Shown here in pieces: positions 35,101-46,901 of a stretch of 64,000 nucleotides of DNA (position 1 is its first letter; the number at the start of each line of letters is the position of its first letter). The translations under genes and the position numbers were made by a program. The notes under the pieces were generated by a model, which was not told the origin of the DNA, did no database searches, and worked only from the letters and a program-made list of their open reading frames with translations. The DNA is from Taiwanofungus camphoratus. Lineage: Eukaryota > Basidiomycota > Agaricomycetes > Polyporales > Taiwanofungaceae. Where the stretch lies: positions 744,001 to 808,000 of the forward strand of contig CP021225.1 of the NCBI GenBank assembly GCA_003999685.1, in the 5' to 3' direction.

Positions 35101-35829
35101 TCCGCCAGATCAGGGACAAGATGTCACGGAAGAACTTGTTGCAGGCGATTGCGAAGATATGGACCAAGAGCGGGGTGTTCTACTGATCGGAATACGTGCG
35201 AGGTTCACGATGCTCGTCTGACCAGTCTGATCGCCATTCTTGGTACAGGACGTCTACAGTCCCGTGAGGGTACATACATAGGTTCTGTCAATCAGAAAGC
35301 AACATGGTCCAGACACCTCCAGCGGCATGCAAGTAGCGGTCTTCCGAACACTGGCATGTCGCAAAATCGACTAGTTGGATCCGGGCACCCCAGCGCCCCT
35401 GCCTAGAGTGGCACGGCCGGGTGGATAGCTTGTGCCTCCAAGTGCCGCACAGCCGGAAAATCGACCTGGAGGGACAGAGCGAGCAGATTTTCAGAGGGAG
35501 CGGGCGGGAGCGCGCTGAGGGTTCTGCCACTGCGAACGTGCACCCGCTGAGCGTGACAGTGACAAAAAAGGAAGGTGAGCCAAACACACCGCCATAAAGG
35601 CAGCCGCGCTGATTGGCTGGCACCTACGAACGTGCAAGGGACGAGCACAAGTCTGTCCAGGCCGAAGCTCGCACAAATTTCATCACCCGCGGAGCACAGG
35701 TATGCCGAAAGAGGATTAGATATGAGTTAAAAGAAATCAGAGCGCTATCGAGCGCCGTTCGTTCTTTTCCTCGCAACCCAAGCCGTTCATTCGTCCCCCC
35801 CACTCGCCTTTGCTTCACACGCTCGCGAG
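32102..35829. other. 3.7-kb divergent region between two phosphate transporter genes
   Basis: Both transporter promoters must lie in this region. Long frames overlap on both strands, the longest on the minus strand (34895-34227, 222 residues, with a second frame of 144 residues at 34552-34118), but none shows a domain or a coherent gene. A CACGTG palindrome, the core recognised by the yeast phosphate regulator Pho4, lies at 34853-34858, about 970 bp upstream of copy 2. The last 100 bp before 35830 are pyrimidine-rich. Confidence 0.4.
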
Positions 35830-38063
35830 ATGGCAGCAGAACCAGTGGAGAAGGTATCTACGAGCAGCTCTGACCCTCAGCTCGTCAAGGGGCATCCTCC
35901 CACCGACAGCATCACCTATGCTCTCGACGAGAGGCGTCGCGCTGCCTTGGCCGAGGTCGATAATGCCAAGTTCGGGTGAGTACCTATGGGATTACGATGT
36001 CTTGTCGATCGTAATGTCACCTGTGTTTTCAAGATGGTTCCACGTAAAAGTGTCGATGGTCGCTGGTGTTGGTTTCTTCACAGATGCGTAAGTTGATCGT
36101 TTCGCTTCCGGAGGTAGAACGCTCGACTCATCGGTTTGTAGCTACGATATCTTCGCAATCAATATCGCATCGACCATGCTGGGTTTCGTCTATGGTTCAG
36201 GTAGGCTGCGCGCGTTCGATATGATGACGCGAAGGTCTGACCTTTTCGCAGGTTCTCCCGGAGCTCAGAGTCTTACCACCAACGAGAGTTTGGGTGTAAA
36301 GGTGGCTACGCCGATCGGCAACTTGTTCGGTCAACTGTTTTTCGGTTGGATGGCAGACGTTGTTGGCCGCAAGCGCATGTGTAAGTAGCAGCGCTCTCGA
36401 GCTTCTAAATGGGCGATTGATCAGGCGACTGCAGACGGTATCGAACTGATGCTCATCATTGTTGCGACGTTTGGTCAGGCGGTTGCCGGCCAGGGTCATG
36501 CGGTCGATATTCTCGGAGTCATCATCGTCTGGAGATTTGTCGTAAGTTGCATCTGCAATACATGCTGCTAACATGACACCGACAAACCGACTATCAATCA
36601 GATGGGTGTAGGGATTGGTGGTGATTACCCTCTGAGTGCCGTCATCTCTTCCGAGTTCGCGTCCGCACGCAGCCGTGGTCGCCTCATGACCGCTGTGTTC
36701 GCTAACCAGGGCTGGGGTCAATTGGGTAAGCAGATGCAGCGACGCAAGTGCCACGGTTTGTTAACTCACTCAATTATTAGCTGGCGCACTCGTCTCGCTT
36801 GTCATCGTCTCCGCCTACAAACATTCGCTCCTGAAGGACGACCCGACCGTTTTCCCGCACGTTGACTACATGTGGCGCATCCTGATCGGCCTTGGCTGCG
36901 TTCCTGGCGCTATTGCGCTCTACTTCCGTCTGACCATCCCCGAGACGCCCCGTTTCACCATGGACGTCGAGCGCAACGTTAAGCAGGCCGCCGCGGACGT
37001 CGACAACTTCCTGACCACCGGCTCGTACTACGTTGACCCCGACGCGGTCGTCCAGCGCGTCCAGGCGCCCAAGGCGACGAAGAGTGACTTCCTTCGCTAC
37101 TTCTCGAAGTGGGAGAACCTCAAGATCCTCATCGGCGCCTCCTACTCGTGGTTCGCTTTGGATGTAAGCTCCCCCTTCTCTCCGATCAGGACTCTCCCGC
37201 TTACGCGAAAATGTTCCAGATTGCGTATTATGGCCTTGGACTTAACCAGGCCGTTATTTTGCAAGCTATGAATTTCGGTTCTCCCTCGCCTCTCCTTAAG
37301 GGCGCAGAGAAGGCCTACGTGACCCTCCACAACGTCTCGGTTGGAAACGTTATCCTCACCGTTGGCGGTCTCATTCCTGGTTACTGGGCCACTTTCCTGT
37401 TAATTGACAGCTGGGGCCGCAAGCCGATCCAGCTGATGGGCTTCTCCATGCTCACCATCCTGTTTATCATCCAAGGTATTACCTTGTCGATATCATTTTT
37501 GCTATTCGCGTATGACTAACGATTGGCATCGTCACGGATAGGCTTTGCGTTTGACAAGCTCACCGCTACCCCCGCAGCGACGAAGGCGTTTGTATTCCTT
37601 TACTGTCTGTCCAACTTCTTCCAGAACTTTGGTCCGAACACCACGACCTTCATCGTTCCTGGAGAAGCCTTCCCCACACGTTATCGGTCCACCGGCCACG
37701 GTATCGCTGCAGCGAGCGGCAAACTCGGTGCCGTCGTCTCGCAGGTTGGTTTTGCACGCATGGTCAACATCGGTGGCAAGAACCACTTCGTGAAGCATCT
37801 GTACGTACACGTTCGTTCTACGAGAGTATTTGCAGCTGATTGACGGTTTCCCTTAGTCTGGAGATCTTGGCGCTCTTCATGTTGAGCGGTATCTTCTCGA
37901 CTCTGCTTTTACCAGAGACAAAGCAGAAGACGCTGGAAGACATTTCGCACGAGAAGCAAGAAGGCTTCGTCGAAGGTTCGCTTCATTTTGTCGTCGCCCA
38001 CGACATGATTGCTGACGGTGTATCATGTTTTTAGGTGTTGTACCACAAGACGCCGCCGCATAG
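35830..38063 (+). CDS. Pho84-type inorganic phosphate:H+ symporter, copy 2
   Basis: This is a plasma-membrane phosphate:H+ symporter of the MFS. It starts [17 protein letters not shown], shares the [15 protein letters not shown] block with copy 1, and reads through [84 protein letters not shown] and [19 protein letters not shown]. It ends [20 protein letters not shown]; a last short exon then gives VVPQDAAA and the stop at 38061-38063. About nine introns interrupt it, and the junctions I checked stay in frame. Codon use is more GC-biased than in copy 1 (many GTC/CTC/GCC codons in 36880-37150), which may mean higher expression. Copy 1 lies divergently 3.7 kb upstream. Confidence 0.93.
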
Positions 38064-40226
38064 ATTATTTTCTTATTTGACTTGACTGTTCCCTCCTTGC
38101 GATATCTACGCATCTCCGCATGCTGTCACTGTCTATCACACATTGTTGCACGAGTATCTTGTCTATGGGTGTAATCTACCACAGCTTTGCAAAATCCCAC
38201 TGACCTAACGGCGGGTCGCTATCTTAAGATAATACATAGCCTAGCATTGGTGTACCGGTCTCTCTGATATACCCTTTGTCCTTTATCACACTCAATCGGA
38301 CGCTCCTTTTGGTGCCGCAGCGCGGTGCTTGGCACTCTCGTTTAAACTCCAACTCACGGTTGTCAGACGTGTGAACGTTTTCAGTTATGGAAGCCAATTT
38401 GGTCAATTGTGGTAGGGAGGTTTCTCTTGAATTTGAATTGAGGCACACCTTGATGGAACGTAATAACCTGTGACTCTGTCCAAATAGGAAAGTGAAAGTT
38501 GAGAGAAACCCCGATCGGGAAGGTGTCTATGATCGCCGCCATCATGGTCTGCGTCTGCGCTCGCAGGCTAGTCACAACTCAAAGTCATCGTTGCGACCAT
38601 CTCCTAATACTGTTATTCGTATATTATCGGCCACTCGCCACTTCGAAGACATACAGCGCACTCTGGCCATTGAGCCAGAACCCAGAGAGCTGTAGTGAGC
38701 TCGGAATAGCCTCACTGGCTGGCCCGTACGTTTCAACAGCCGATGGACTGCAGCAGGTGGTTGGCTCGCAGTAGATAGACTAGAAGTCAACTGTGAGTCA
38801 TTCTTCCCGACTGCGGGAAGGTTCCAAGTACTGGTCTACGAGTTTCGGCAGTGGCGCAACATTGAAGGCCGCTAGCGGGTACTACGAGCTTAGGCAGTTC
38901 AGCTTGAACCTATTGCAGTCTAAATAAGTGAAGGCTTACCTTTTGATGACAAGATGTATTGTCATCCGATGACATGAACGAGCTGAATCAAACGATGGAA
39001 ATTGCTCCGGTTCACCCTGGCAGCCTGAGGATGATCCGGATTATCACCAATTGCAAGAAACAAGGTCCGATATCGCTCAAGGCCTCCGTAAAATAATAAA
39101 ATTGACCGGAGGGTGAAGGTATTAACAAGATGCAAGGTGCACGGTGGAGAACTGTGATTTTGGTCGTCAAATAATAACCGCTGGATGGGTATCACTATCG
39201 GAACGGACCAGTTTGTGGTCAACTGCGGGACAGATCATATGCGTCACGCAGCAAATGTTAGGAACCCACTCTCGGTACAGGATGGGTGCGGCGTATACAC
39301 AGGATCAACGAGGACCGTCTTCCCACCTCTCGTATTGCAGCCATTGGAAATCTGCAAGTAACCGCACTCAGAGAGTAACGTACGATACGCACCTTGGATA
39401 GCGGAGCAAGTTCGTTGTTGTGGGTGCCATATAGGACAGCCAACCCGATCTGGGGTACAAGCTCGTAAATGTGCAACACTGCCGATGCCTTCCCCCTGTT
39501 GGCATAACTTCCCCAACCGGTGATCCGTCAACGTTCGACTTGACTCCAAAGTGGGTCAGCTGAGCTCATAAACTGCTTGATCAACCGTAGGAGCTAACTG
39601 ATACGTATGAGAAACATGTTGCTAGATCATTGTGATTAGATGCACGTTCGTCTGTCAGCAGTGTCAACTCAGACTCAATGTGTAGGATACACACTGCCAT
39701 CGCAATGATTATATCTAAATGATCACGACAGCGACGTCCAGAGGCACACCGAGCTGAGTGAATTGAGGAAGTGTAGTCAGAACACGGAACAAGGGGGAAA
39801 CTGACTGGTAGTTTCTACGCGCTGAGTAATAACACACATGCAATGGCCTAAAGCAAGCCACGTTGTTAGTATGGATGACAGGCTCAAACTGCGCTGTTGA
39901 GCTGAGAAGTTTTATTTTGGATCACTGACAGCCGTGTCATCCATCATCGTCTTGTGAGGCACCCACATCGCCCCAAATGGATCTGATCATAGGCCTCCTG
40001 ACGAGCCGCGAGACATGCTGCAAACAGGACTGGGGTCAAAGCTAATTGATGGCCAGGCAAACGAGTCTGTCAGCTTCCTTGAACTGGCACTCAGACTGAC
40101 ACCGCCCGAAGTGACTTCAGGACACCTTGAGCGGGGTTTCGCAATGGTTTATTCTAGAATTGTAACGTGTTGTGATAGCATACGAACACGAGGGACTTCC
40201 AACAGGAAGCAAGCAAACTGCGGAGT
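38064..40226. other. Convergent spacer, 2.2 kb
   Basis: This is the 3' region of phosphate transporter copy 2 and of the NOP15-like gene. Only short unsupported frames lie between them. No repeats or RNA genes are recognised. Confidence 0.4.
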
Positions 40227-42010
40227 TTACAACACAACCTGACTTAGCTGTGCCTCAGTAGGCTTTGGCCTTTCCTTCTACAGAGAAAGAACAGTTTAGC
40301 ATGTTAATGATGCATACCTTAAGCTTCACGACTTACATAAGCAACAGCCTCGAAGTCGTACTCGATGCCTGCTTCCTTAAGCTTACGCTTCTTTTGCGCC
40401 TGCCGCTTGAGCAACCGCTTTTCGGCCTTTTCTTGTTCTTCCTCTGTCCGAGGCTGATAGAAAGTGAAAAGTTATAATGGTTTGGTTATAACAGTGATCC
40501 GAGAGAAGCAAACCTTGTTATGCTGCACCCTCGCAATACGATCTCGAGGAACGACCCTCCACTTCCTGTTCGCACCGATCCACAGCTCTGGATGCACTTC
40601 GTCTTTCGGGATCACTTTACATGTGAGGATGTGACCCATGAGCAGATAGTTATCCATTGTCTCCGCGACAATCTCTGCGACGGAGGACGAGTCAAACTCA
40701 ATGAAGGCGTAATGTTTTGAGCGACCCGTCTGTGAGTCATTGGTGAATGAATAAAAATGAAGCACTTCAGATACACACTTTTTTGTTTCGCGAAAGACGG
40801 AGACGCGTCACATTGCCGAATTGTGAGAAGTACGACCGCATCTGAGCCTCGTAAAATCCGTGCGGGATTCTGCCAAGGTATATGACACCGCGGTCTTCAG
40901 TCTGTAAGCGGCGTAACAATTCCACAACGTGAATAATCTTGCAGTAAGGTTGTAGAATAGTGTAATACATACCGGCTGTCTCTTAGCTTTCTCCAGTTTT
41001 TGTTTGACGATAGCGTCATCTTTTGCGATCGTGGGCAGAGTACCTACATCGATCCCAGCCCACTCTTCTACTTCCTCGTCGGATGAATCATCATCATCGG
41101 TAGAAAAGCCGTGTAGCGGAACATCTTCGTCCTCCTCATCTTCACTGCCCTTCTCCGGAGCGGTGCCTGCGTCCCCATCTTCGTCGTCAGACTTGGACGG
41201 CTCTGGAGGAGAGGGCGAAGGTTCTTTTTCTGTTGCGCACTTCGGTTCTGGAGCTGCTTTCTCGTCCTCCATTGGTATCTCTGGGTGTCTGTTCGCTCCG
41301 CCCTTCTTCGACTTGCGAGGCTTCCTCTTCGTCGCTTTAGACTCATCGACGACGATGCTATTCTCCTGCTTGTTAGACTCGTTTCCTGCATCGCCTATAA
41401 CCGTCACTGCTTCTGCCGCCGCCTCTTCAGCCATTGTTTCGCTCGCCTTGGGCCTTTTTCTCCTCCTTTTCCTGTCTTTCGTGCCCTCGGCTTTGCCAAC
41501 CTCGTCCCTCCCATTTTCTTCTGCCTCCTTCCCTTCCATCTTCTCCGCCGGTTCAACAGCCTGTATACCATCAGCGTCATCCACCGCCTTTCTTTTCCTA
41601 GATCTTTTCTTCGGAACCTCATCCAGTTTGCCATCTGCAGGCGCTTCATTCGTCTCCGCGCTTTCCGACACTACTGGATCCACGGTCTTATTCGTCAATT
41701 TCCTCGATCTCGTTCTCGTCTTCACCGCCTTCTCATTCGCGCCCTTTTCCGCGGCCGTTACGTCTTCCCGCGTCTTGTCATCCTGTGGCCCTGATGACAC
41801 AAGATCGGCGGCAGTGGAAGCGTCCTTGTTCGGCTTTTTCTTCCCTTTACTAGGGTCTGACTCTGCGGGCGTCGATAGAGGTTCGATCGGTGGGAGCGAT
41901 TCGGGTACGTTTCCCTGAGTGGACTTTCTCTTCCTTTTCCTAGTTCGAGATATGGCAGAAGTCGCTATTGCTGGCTCAGAAGTGTCGGCCACCTTGGCTG
42001 GATTCTCCAT
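40227..42010 (-). CDS. Nop15/NIFK-type RRM protein of 60S ribosome assembly
   Basis: Yeast Nop15 and human NIFK bind pre-rRNA and are needed for 27S processing in the nucleolus. The start is the ATG at 42010 ([18 protein letters not shown]). About 345 residues of disordered, alternating acidic and Lys/Arg-rich sequence come first, unusually long for the family (yeast Nop15 is about 220 residues in total). One RRM follows: RNP2 is [16 protein letters not shown], then [17 protein letters not shown], then RNP1 [15 protein letters not shown] across an intron, and [20 protein letters not shown]. The basic tail [20 protein letters not shown] with [11 protein letters not shown] is the conserved family end. 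A last exon ([16 protein letters not shown]) stops at 40227. It shares a 239-bp promoter with CDC16. Confidence 0.9.
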
Positions 42011-42249
42011 TTGTGCGCGGGATATTCCAAATGACAAATGAAAGCAAGAAAGCAACAGAATAGTAAATATTGAATGCAACGCTGAGCCTGAGTCGATTGT
42101 CAATGCAGAAATTTTGAGCCAAATGCGGTAAGCTAGTCCGCCACGTGGGGTTTATTTGGCAAAAGCCTCTGAATCAAACAGCCGCTTCTCAACCTTCGCG
42201 ACGCGTCGTGCGTGCAGTCGGTCCTGTTTCGCGATCAGTTATACACATA
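42011..42249. promoter_or_regulatory. 239-bp bidirectional promoter with a CACGTG box
   Basis: The NOP15-like gene (minus, start 42010) and CDC16 (plus, start 42250) are head to head. A CACGTG palindrome, the core site of fungal bHLH factors such as Cbf1, lies at 42142-42147, roughly midway. The factor and its effect are inferred. Confidence 0.6.
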
Positions 42250-45001
42250 ATGGCTTCGACACCTCCGCCTGCAAGTGGCTTTAGCATACAACCTGCTCCA
42301 GTACTGACGTCTCCTTCGGGCTCACGCCCGCGTCACTCCATCAACTCCTCTTTCTCCTTCGGCCCTCAATCGCTTGTGAACTCCTTGGCTGAAGCGAACA
42401 CGAGCACCGCCTCAAACCCGCGCTCGTTTGCGCTTGATCCAAACCGGTCTATTTTACACGTGTCTCCCCTTCGTTCCTCTCCACGACTGCCACGAAGAAC
42501 AAAGGTCATCAACCGTCATCCACTGGCGAACGACAATACCGATGTATTTCAAGATGATGGGGATCGCCAGGTAGGAGACGGAGAAGTATATGAATGGGGA
42601 ATTGTTGATCGTATGCGATTGTGGAGACATGATGCATTGTTGCAGCACCTGTACGACACAGCAGTTTTCTGGGGCGACAAGATTGTCAACTGGACTAGTG
42701 AGTGCTTTACAGTAACGTGTGGTGTCCCGTGCGTAACCCACTCAATACCTCCAGATGACCCGAATGACGCATTCTGGCTCGCTCAGACGTACTTCCTCGC
42801 GCATCAGTATTCCCGAGCAGAACGTCTCCTCACGCGCCCATTTCCTACCTCTCCTCCAAAAAGCGTTCCAGTACATGGACCTCTAAGCAACGGGCACGTT
42901 CAGCCCGCCCTCCCGGCAACAGGTGCAAGCGCCAAGGGAAAGGCGAAAGAAGTTCCAACGCCTATCGTGGCTGCCAGTGCACCGGCAGTCTTGAGGCTAC
43001 CAATAGGCCCGAGCGAAATGATTGATGTAGCAGTGCAATACGAAGACGGCGTGTCCCGCCTTGTCGATATGAGTGTCGCATGTCGATATTTGGCTGCACA
43101 ATGTCAGGTCCGGCAAGGCAAGTGGACAGACGCGACTGAGATGCTTGGCGAGGCAAATCCTTTTCGTGATTCTGGCAATAGTGGTCCTGCAGTACCAAAT
43201 GTGGATGGTGGCATCAAAGTATGCCTGTGTATTTCATCTTTTAAGTGAAGCTTGACCTTTGTTCAAAGATTGAAGCGTCTATGTGTCATCTCCGCGGGCT
43301 GCTAATGATGAAATTGAATCGTGGCGATCAAGCCAAAAAATCTTTCATGGAAGCGCTCGCCCTCGATGTCAAGTGCTATGAAGCTTTTGAACAGCTCATT
43401 ACCGGGGAAATGATGACAATAGACGAAGGTTGCTTCTTTTCAATTTCTGCACGTATCCAATAACCGACTTTCTCGCAGAATGGGAATTCGTCCAAAGCCT
43501 AGCATACCGAGAACAAACTCCTGAAGATGCTGAATTCGTCCGGCTGATGTATACCTCTCGACTTCGGAAATATATGCACGCAGAGGAGCACGCGCTCACT
43601 CGGACACGACTGGTTGACGAGTACGGGCTTGGTGACAACCCTGACGTTTTGTATAGTTTTGCGGATGCACTATACTTACAGTTCAGGTGGGCGGATTGTT
43701 TTGTTGTCACGTCAAGGTAAACTCGCATTTCCTACCACCAGGACTCTAGCATTAACGTAGTGACAGAATTCTTGGTCTGGTGTCAATACATGTGCCAACC
43801 ATGCCGCTGCACATAGCGTGCATGCATCATCTTTCACATCTAAATTCGAAACTATTCATACTTGCTCATGAGTTAGTAGACAAGGAACCCGAATCTCCTA
43901 TCAGCTGGTATGCAGTTGGGGTCTGGTATCTAACATCCAAAAAGTACTCCGAGGCGAGAACGTATTTCAGGTGCGTTTCTCTACATGCATAGATTGGTCG
44001 GTTACCAATAGGGCTGTGACTTCGAAGTAAGACATCGCTCATGGACCCCCGCTTCTCACCAGCGTGGGTTGCTTTCGCACATACATTCGCGTCTGAGGGC
44101 GAACATGACCACGCTATCACTGCATATTCGACTTGCGCGCGTATGTTTACTGGGTGAGGTGGTTGTCGCTCTCTCTTTCTTCAATCTGACTAACATGACA
44201 TCAGTTCCCATCTACCGCTGATGTTTGTTGGCATGGAGCATATTGTTCTTTCGAACCATTCGTTAGCGGACGAAGCTTTGCACGCTGCGCACACAATGTG
44301 TGACAGAGACCCTTTACTGGTCAACGAGCGTGGTGTCATGGCGTACAACCACGGAGAGTAAGTCATGCGTTTACCCCACAGACTAGGTTACCTGAAATCA
44401 TATATTGTATAGCTATGAACGGGCGATAGCTTTATTCTTAGAAGCGCTGGACCTTGCGGAGGTAGTCCAAAGCTCGCGACAAGCATGGGCGCCCACGTAC
44501 CTTAATCTGGGTACATCATATCGGAAATTGGGGTGAGTGCCTTCATGCATCCTTTGATATAAGGCTCATAATGTACTATTATACAAAGGCGTCTGGAAGA
44601 GGCCAAAGTAGCGTATCAACGGGTGTTCGAAATGGACCCTCGCAACCCTATTGCGCTCGCTTTCCTTGGTATTACATACCATCTGTTAGGTGACATAGAA
44701 GCCGCAATTGTGAAATACCATGAGGTACGAGATCAGTAATCCACGATAAGTATTGTGGGACATAGCTGATGTAAACATACAGACCCTGAGCGTAGACTCA
44801 ATTAATGGTCACGTTCTAGAGCTCCTTGACCTTGCCCTGGAGACCCGTGCAGACCTAGGTCCATTCGGCAACAAGGGTGTTCCGGGTGGAGAGGATCTCT
44901 GGGCTCAAAAGATGCGCGAGCACAGAGATAGGGACAAGGGAAAGCAAGTTGCCACGCGGGATTTCCCCTCCACACGGGATGACGAGATGAGTTTAGGTTA
45001 A
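42250..45001 (+). CDS. CDC16: Anaphase-promoting complex subunit CDC16/APC6
   Basis: This is a TPR scaffold subunit of the APC/C ubiquitin ligase, which drives mitotic exit. The start MASTPPPASGFSIQPAPV at 42250 is preferred over an in-frame ATG at 42145. A Ser/Pro-rich N-terminus of about 100 residues is followed by DRMRLWRHDALLQHLYDTAV, then DPNDAFWLAQTYFLAHQYSR, both diagnostic of Cdc16. TPR helices follow to the end, including CHLRGLLMMKLNRGDQAKKS, ESPISWYAVGVWYLTSKKYS, EARTYFSKTSLMDPRFSPAW, LVNERGVMAYNHGDYERAIA, YLNLGTSYRKLGRLEEAKVA and LAFLGITYHLLGDIEAAIVK. About ten exons join in frame (for example 42250-42697, 42755-43218, 43269-43428). A low-complexity insert (SAKGKAKEVPTPIVAAS) lies between early TPRs. 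The stop is at 45001. Confidence 0.95.
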
Positions 45002-45153
45002 AAGAGCGGAAGGGGATGACTTGTATTTCAAGGACTGTATTGTAATGTCGAGTTCGACCTGCAAATCGATCTCAATACCCACATTTGTGAAAGACGCGTG
45101 CCTGATTGATACTTGGCTTGTTCATGCTATGGCATTAGAAAACACACTGTATA

Positions 45154-46227
45154 CTACGCGAAAATTCCCTTCCGCATAGTATCTCGCTGATAAGTATGTC
45201 GCAGGGGGTCATCCTTGAGAACCGGCCAGCTCCCTTCGTAGCCCATAGCATATCCTGCGGCCTTGACGCCCCACTCCCGCAAGGGCCTCCAAAACGTGGC
45301 AGGGGGGCGAGGTCGAATTGTGCGCGGTTTCCTTCGTCGTTTCCTTCTCGACTCTGGTACATCGGCGGGAGCTTCGGCTGTCATGTCGACTATGTGATAG
45401 TTGATGACTGACGGAGCCAGATTATGCGGCGATGGGTGGACTGCAGAAGCAGGTGCGGACAGTGAGAGCTTTGGTGGCTTTCGCATTGGTCTGAGCCGCT
45501 CGACTACCATTATGGCCGGCTCCTGGGCCGGCAAGTCAGCCTTGACATGAAGGACCTTGTTATCAGCTCTCCAAGGCTACAATATACGCATCAGCAAGAA
45601 ACATCTAATGACTGTGGTCTGTATGCTGTAAACGCACACAGTACGCCCTCTTGGACTCCTCGAGGATCCACGCGAAGTCAACTGCAACGGCCTGCGCTTG
45701 CAGTGCTCGACGTTCTGCTTCAGCGTCATCGTCTTCACATGGTGGCTCCTTAATTCTAACCTAAGAATTAGAGCAACCAAAGCATACCGCGCAAGAAGTC
45801 TTACATCACGTCAGGTACTTGCTTGGATTGTAGGATTATGGTTTTCGGTGGCAAGGACTGCGATACGAGACGAAATGCTACATAACCGTCATGGTCAGCC
45901 TAGGAGTAATCAAAATCAAGCTGGAAACGGCGGACGTAAGGATTCTGGTGGAGGTGATTCGCCGGAGGCCGTTGTCTTGATCTCTATCCGTCTCCGCTTG
46001 TTCTTCCTCGTCTCTTCCCCTTGCCCCCGCTCGCGGTCGTAAGCATTAGGAGTTAGTCCATCAATTGACTGCATTAACATCTTGTTCAGCTCTGCTATCA
46101 TTCCCGCACGATGTGCACTGCTTTCGGTCTCCAATCTCGGACCTATTTCAGCAACATTAAGCGCGGCACGAGAAGTGGGTTGTAGGGACAGAGAGAGGAG
46201 ATTCGGGTTGGAGAAAAGCGGAGACAT
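45154..46227 (-). CDS. Conserved fungal protein of unknown function
   Basis: This is a multi-exon minus-strand gene converging on CDC16. From ATG 46227 it reads MSPLFSNPNLLSLSLQPTSR and later LNKMLMQSIDGLTPNAYDRE, followed by a basic cluster (RKNKRRRIEIK). Next come DGYVAFRLVSQSLPPKTIIL, then PPCEDDDAEAERRALQAQAV and VDFAWILEESKRAY, then PWRADNKVLHVKADLPAQEP. The last exon has a second basic cluster (RRKRRRKPRTIRPRP) and the conserved-looking end FWRPLREWGVKAAGYAMGY and KDDPLRHTYQRDTMRKG. Four blocks joined by GT..AG introns read as one protein. I know the pattern from uncharacterised agaricomycete proteins; nuclear location is inferred from the basic clusters. The first intron junction, near 45915-45925, is not settled. 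Confidence 0.7.
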
Positions 46228-46611
46228 GAACAAGAGTGCAATGTCAGATTTAATTACACCGTTGACCCCGACTCGTCTTGAGACTAGTAGTAGGTCCCCG
46301 CTTTCAAGTGTGTACAAAGAGTTTGTTAGATCGAAAGCTTTGGACCAACAATTATGTAACCACTCCAACTACCTATATCAATTATCAAATGCTATGAATC
46401 GAATTCGAAACGAGATGGTCAATTGGTTTGTGCAACATAATCACCAGGCCAAGCCGTGATTCGGATGTACCATGTAGTGCGAACTTTTCCCAAATACCAG
46501 TGACTGCGTAGACGAATCACCAAGTACATTCAGTGCTCAATTTCCATGCCATTGAAATATTTGAATACCTAGGGCAAGCTGAGAAATAACGGTATTATGC
46601 CTCACCGGCCT
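46228..46611. other. Spacer
   Basis: Upstream region of the minus-strand gene ending at 45154. Nothing recognised. Confidence 0.35.
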
Positions 46612-46901
46612 GGAGTCGGCACCCCCTAGAAGTCGGCACCCTCACGATATCTACTGTCATTTCCCTTAGAAATTTCATGTTCACATAGGTTTTTCTATAT
46701 CTGCTTTCATTTCGAGCTTGAGCAAAAGCAAACGGATGACTTGTTGAGTATTCCCTTCTTCTGAGCATTTGCAGGCCATTGTCACGCCTATGATCACGGT
46801 CAGTCACGCCTCGGACGCATCCGAGGCTGGTTTTGCAACGGTCCCTCAAGTCGGCACGTTACTTCTGCGTTACCTGCCGACCTCTAGGGGGTGCCAACTC
46901 C
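46612..46901. mobile_element. MITE-like non-autonomous DNA transposon
   Basis: The segment is about 290 bp long and bounded by imperfect 27-bp terminal inverted repeats: 46612-46638 (core GGCACCCCCTAGAAGTCGGC) and 46875-46901 (complement, core GCCGACCTCTAGGGGGTGCC). Only two positions differ. The 9-mer AGTCGGCAC also recurs inside the element near 46853, next to the right repeat. There is no transposase. A target-site duplication was not obvious by eye, so the superfamily is not assigned. Confidence 0.65.

Noticed and set aside
41004-41918. 304-residue plus-strand Ser/Phe-rich frame opposite the NOP15-like gene
   Set aside because: It is the antisense shadow of the Lys/Glu/Asp-rich N-terminal region of that gene.
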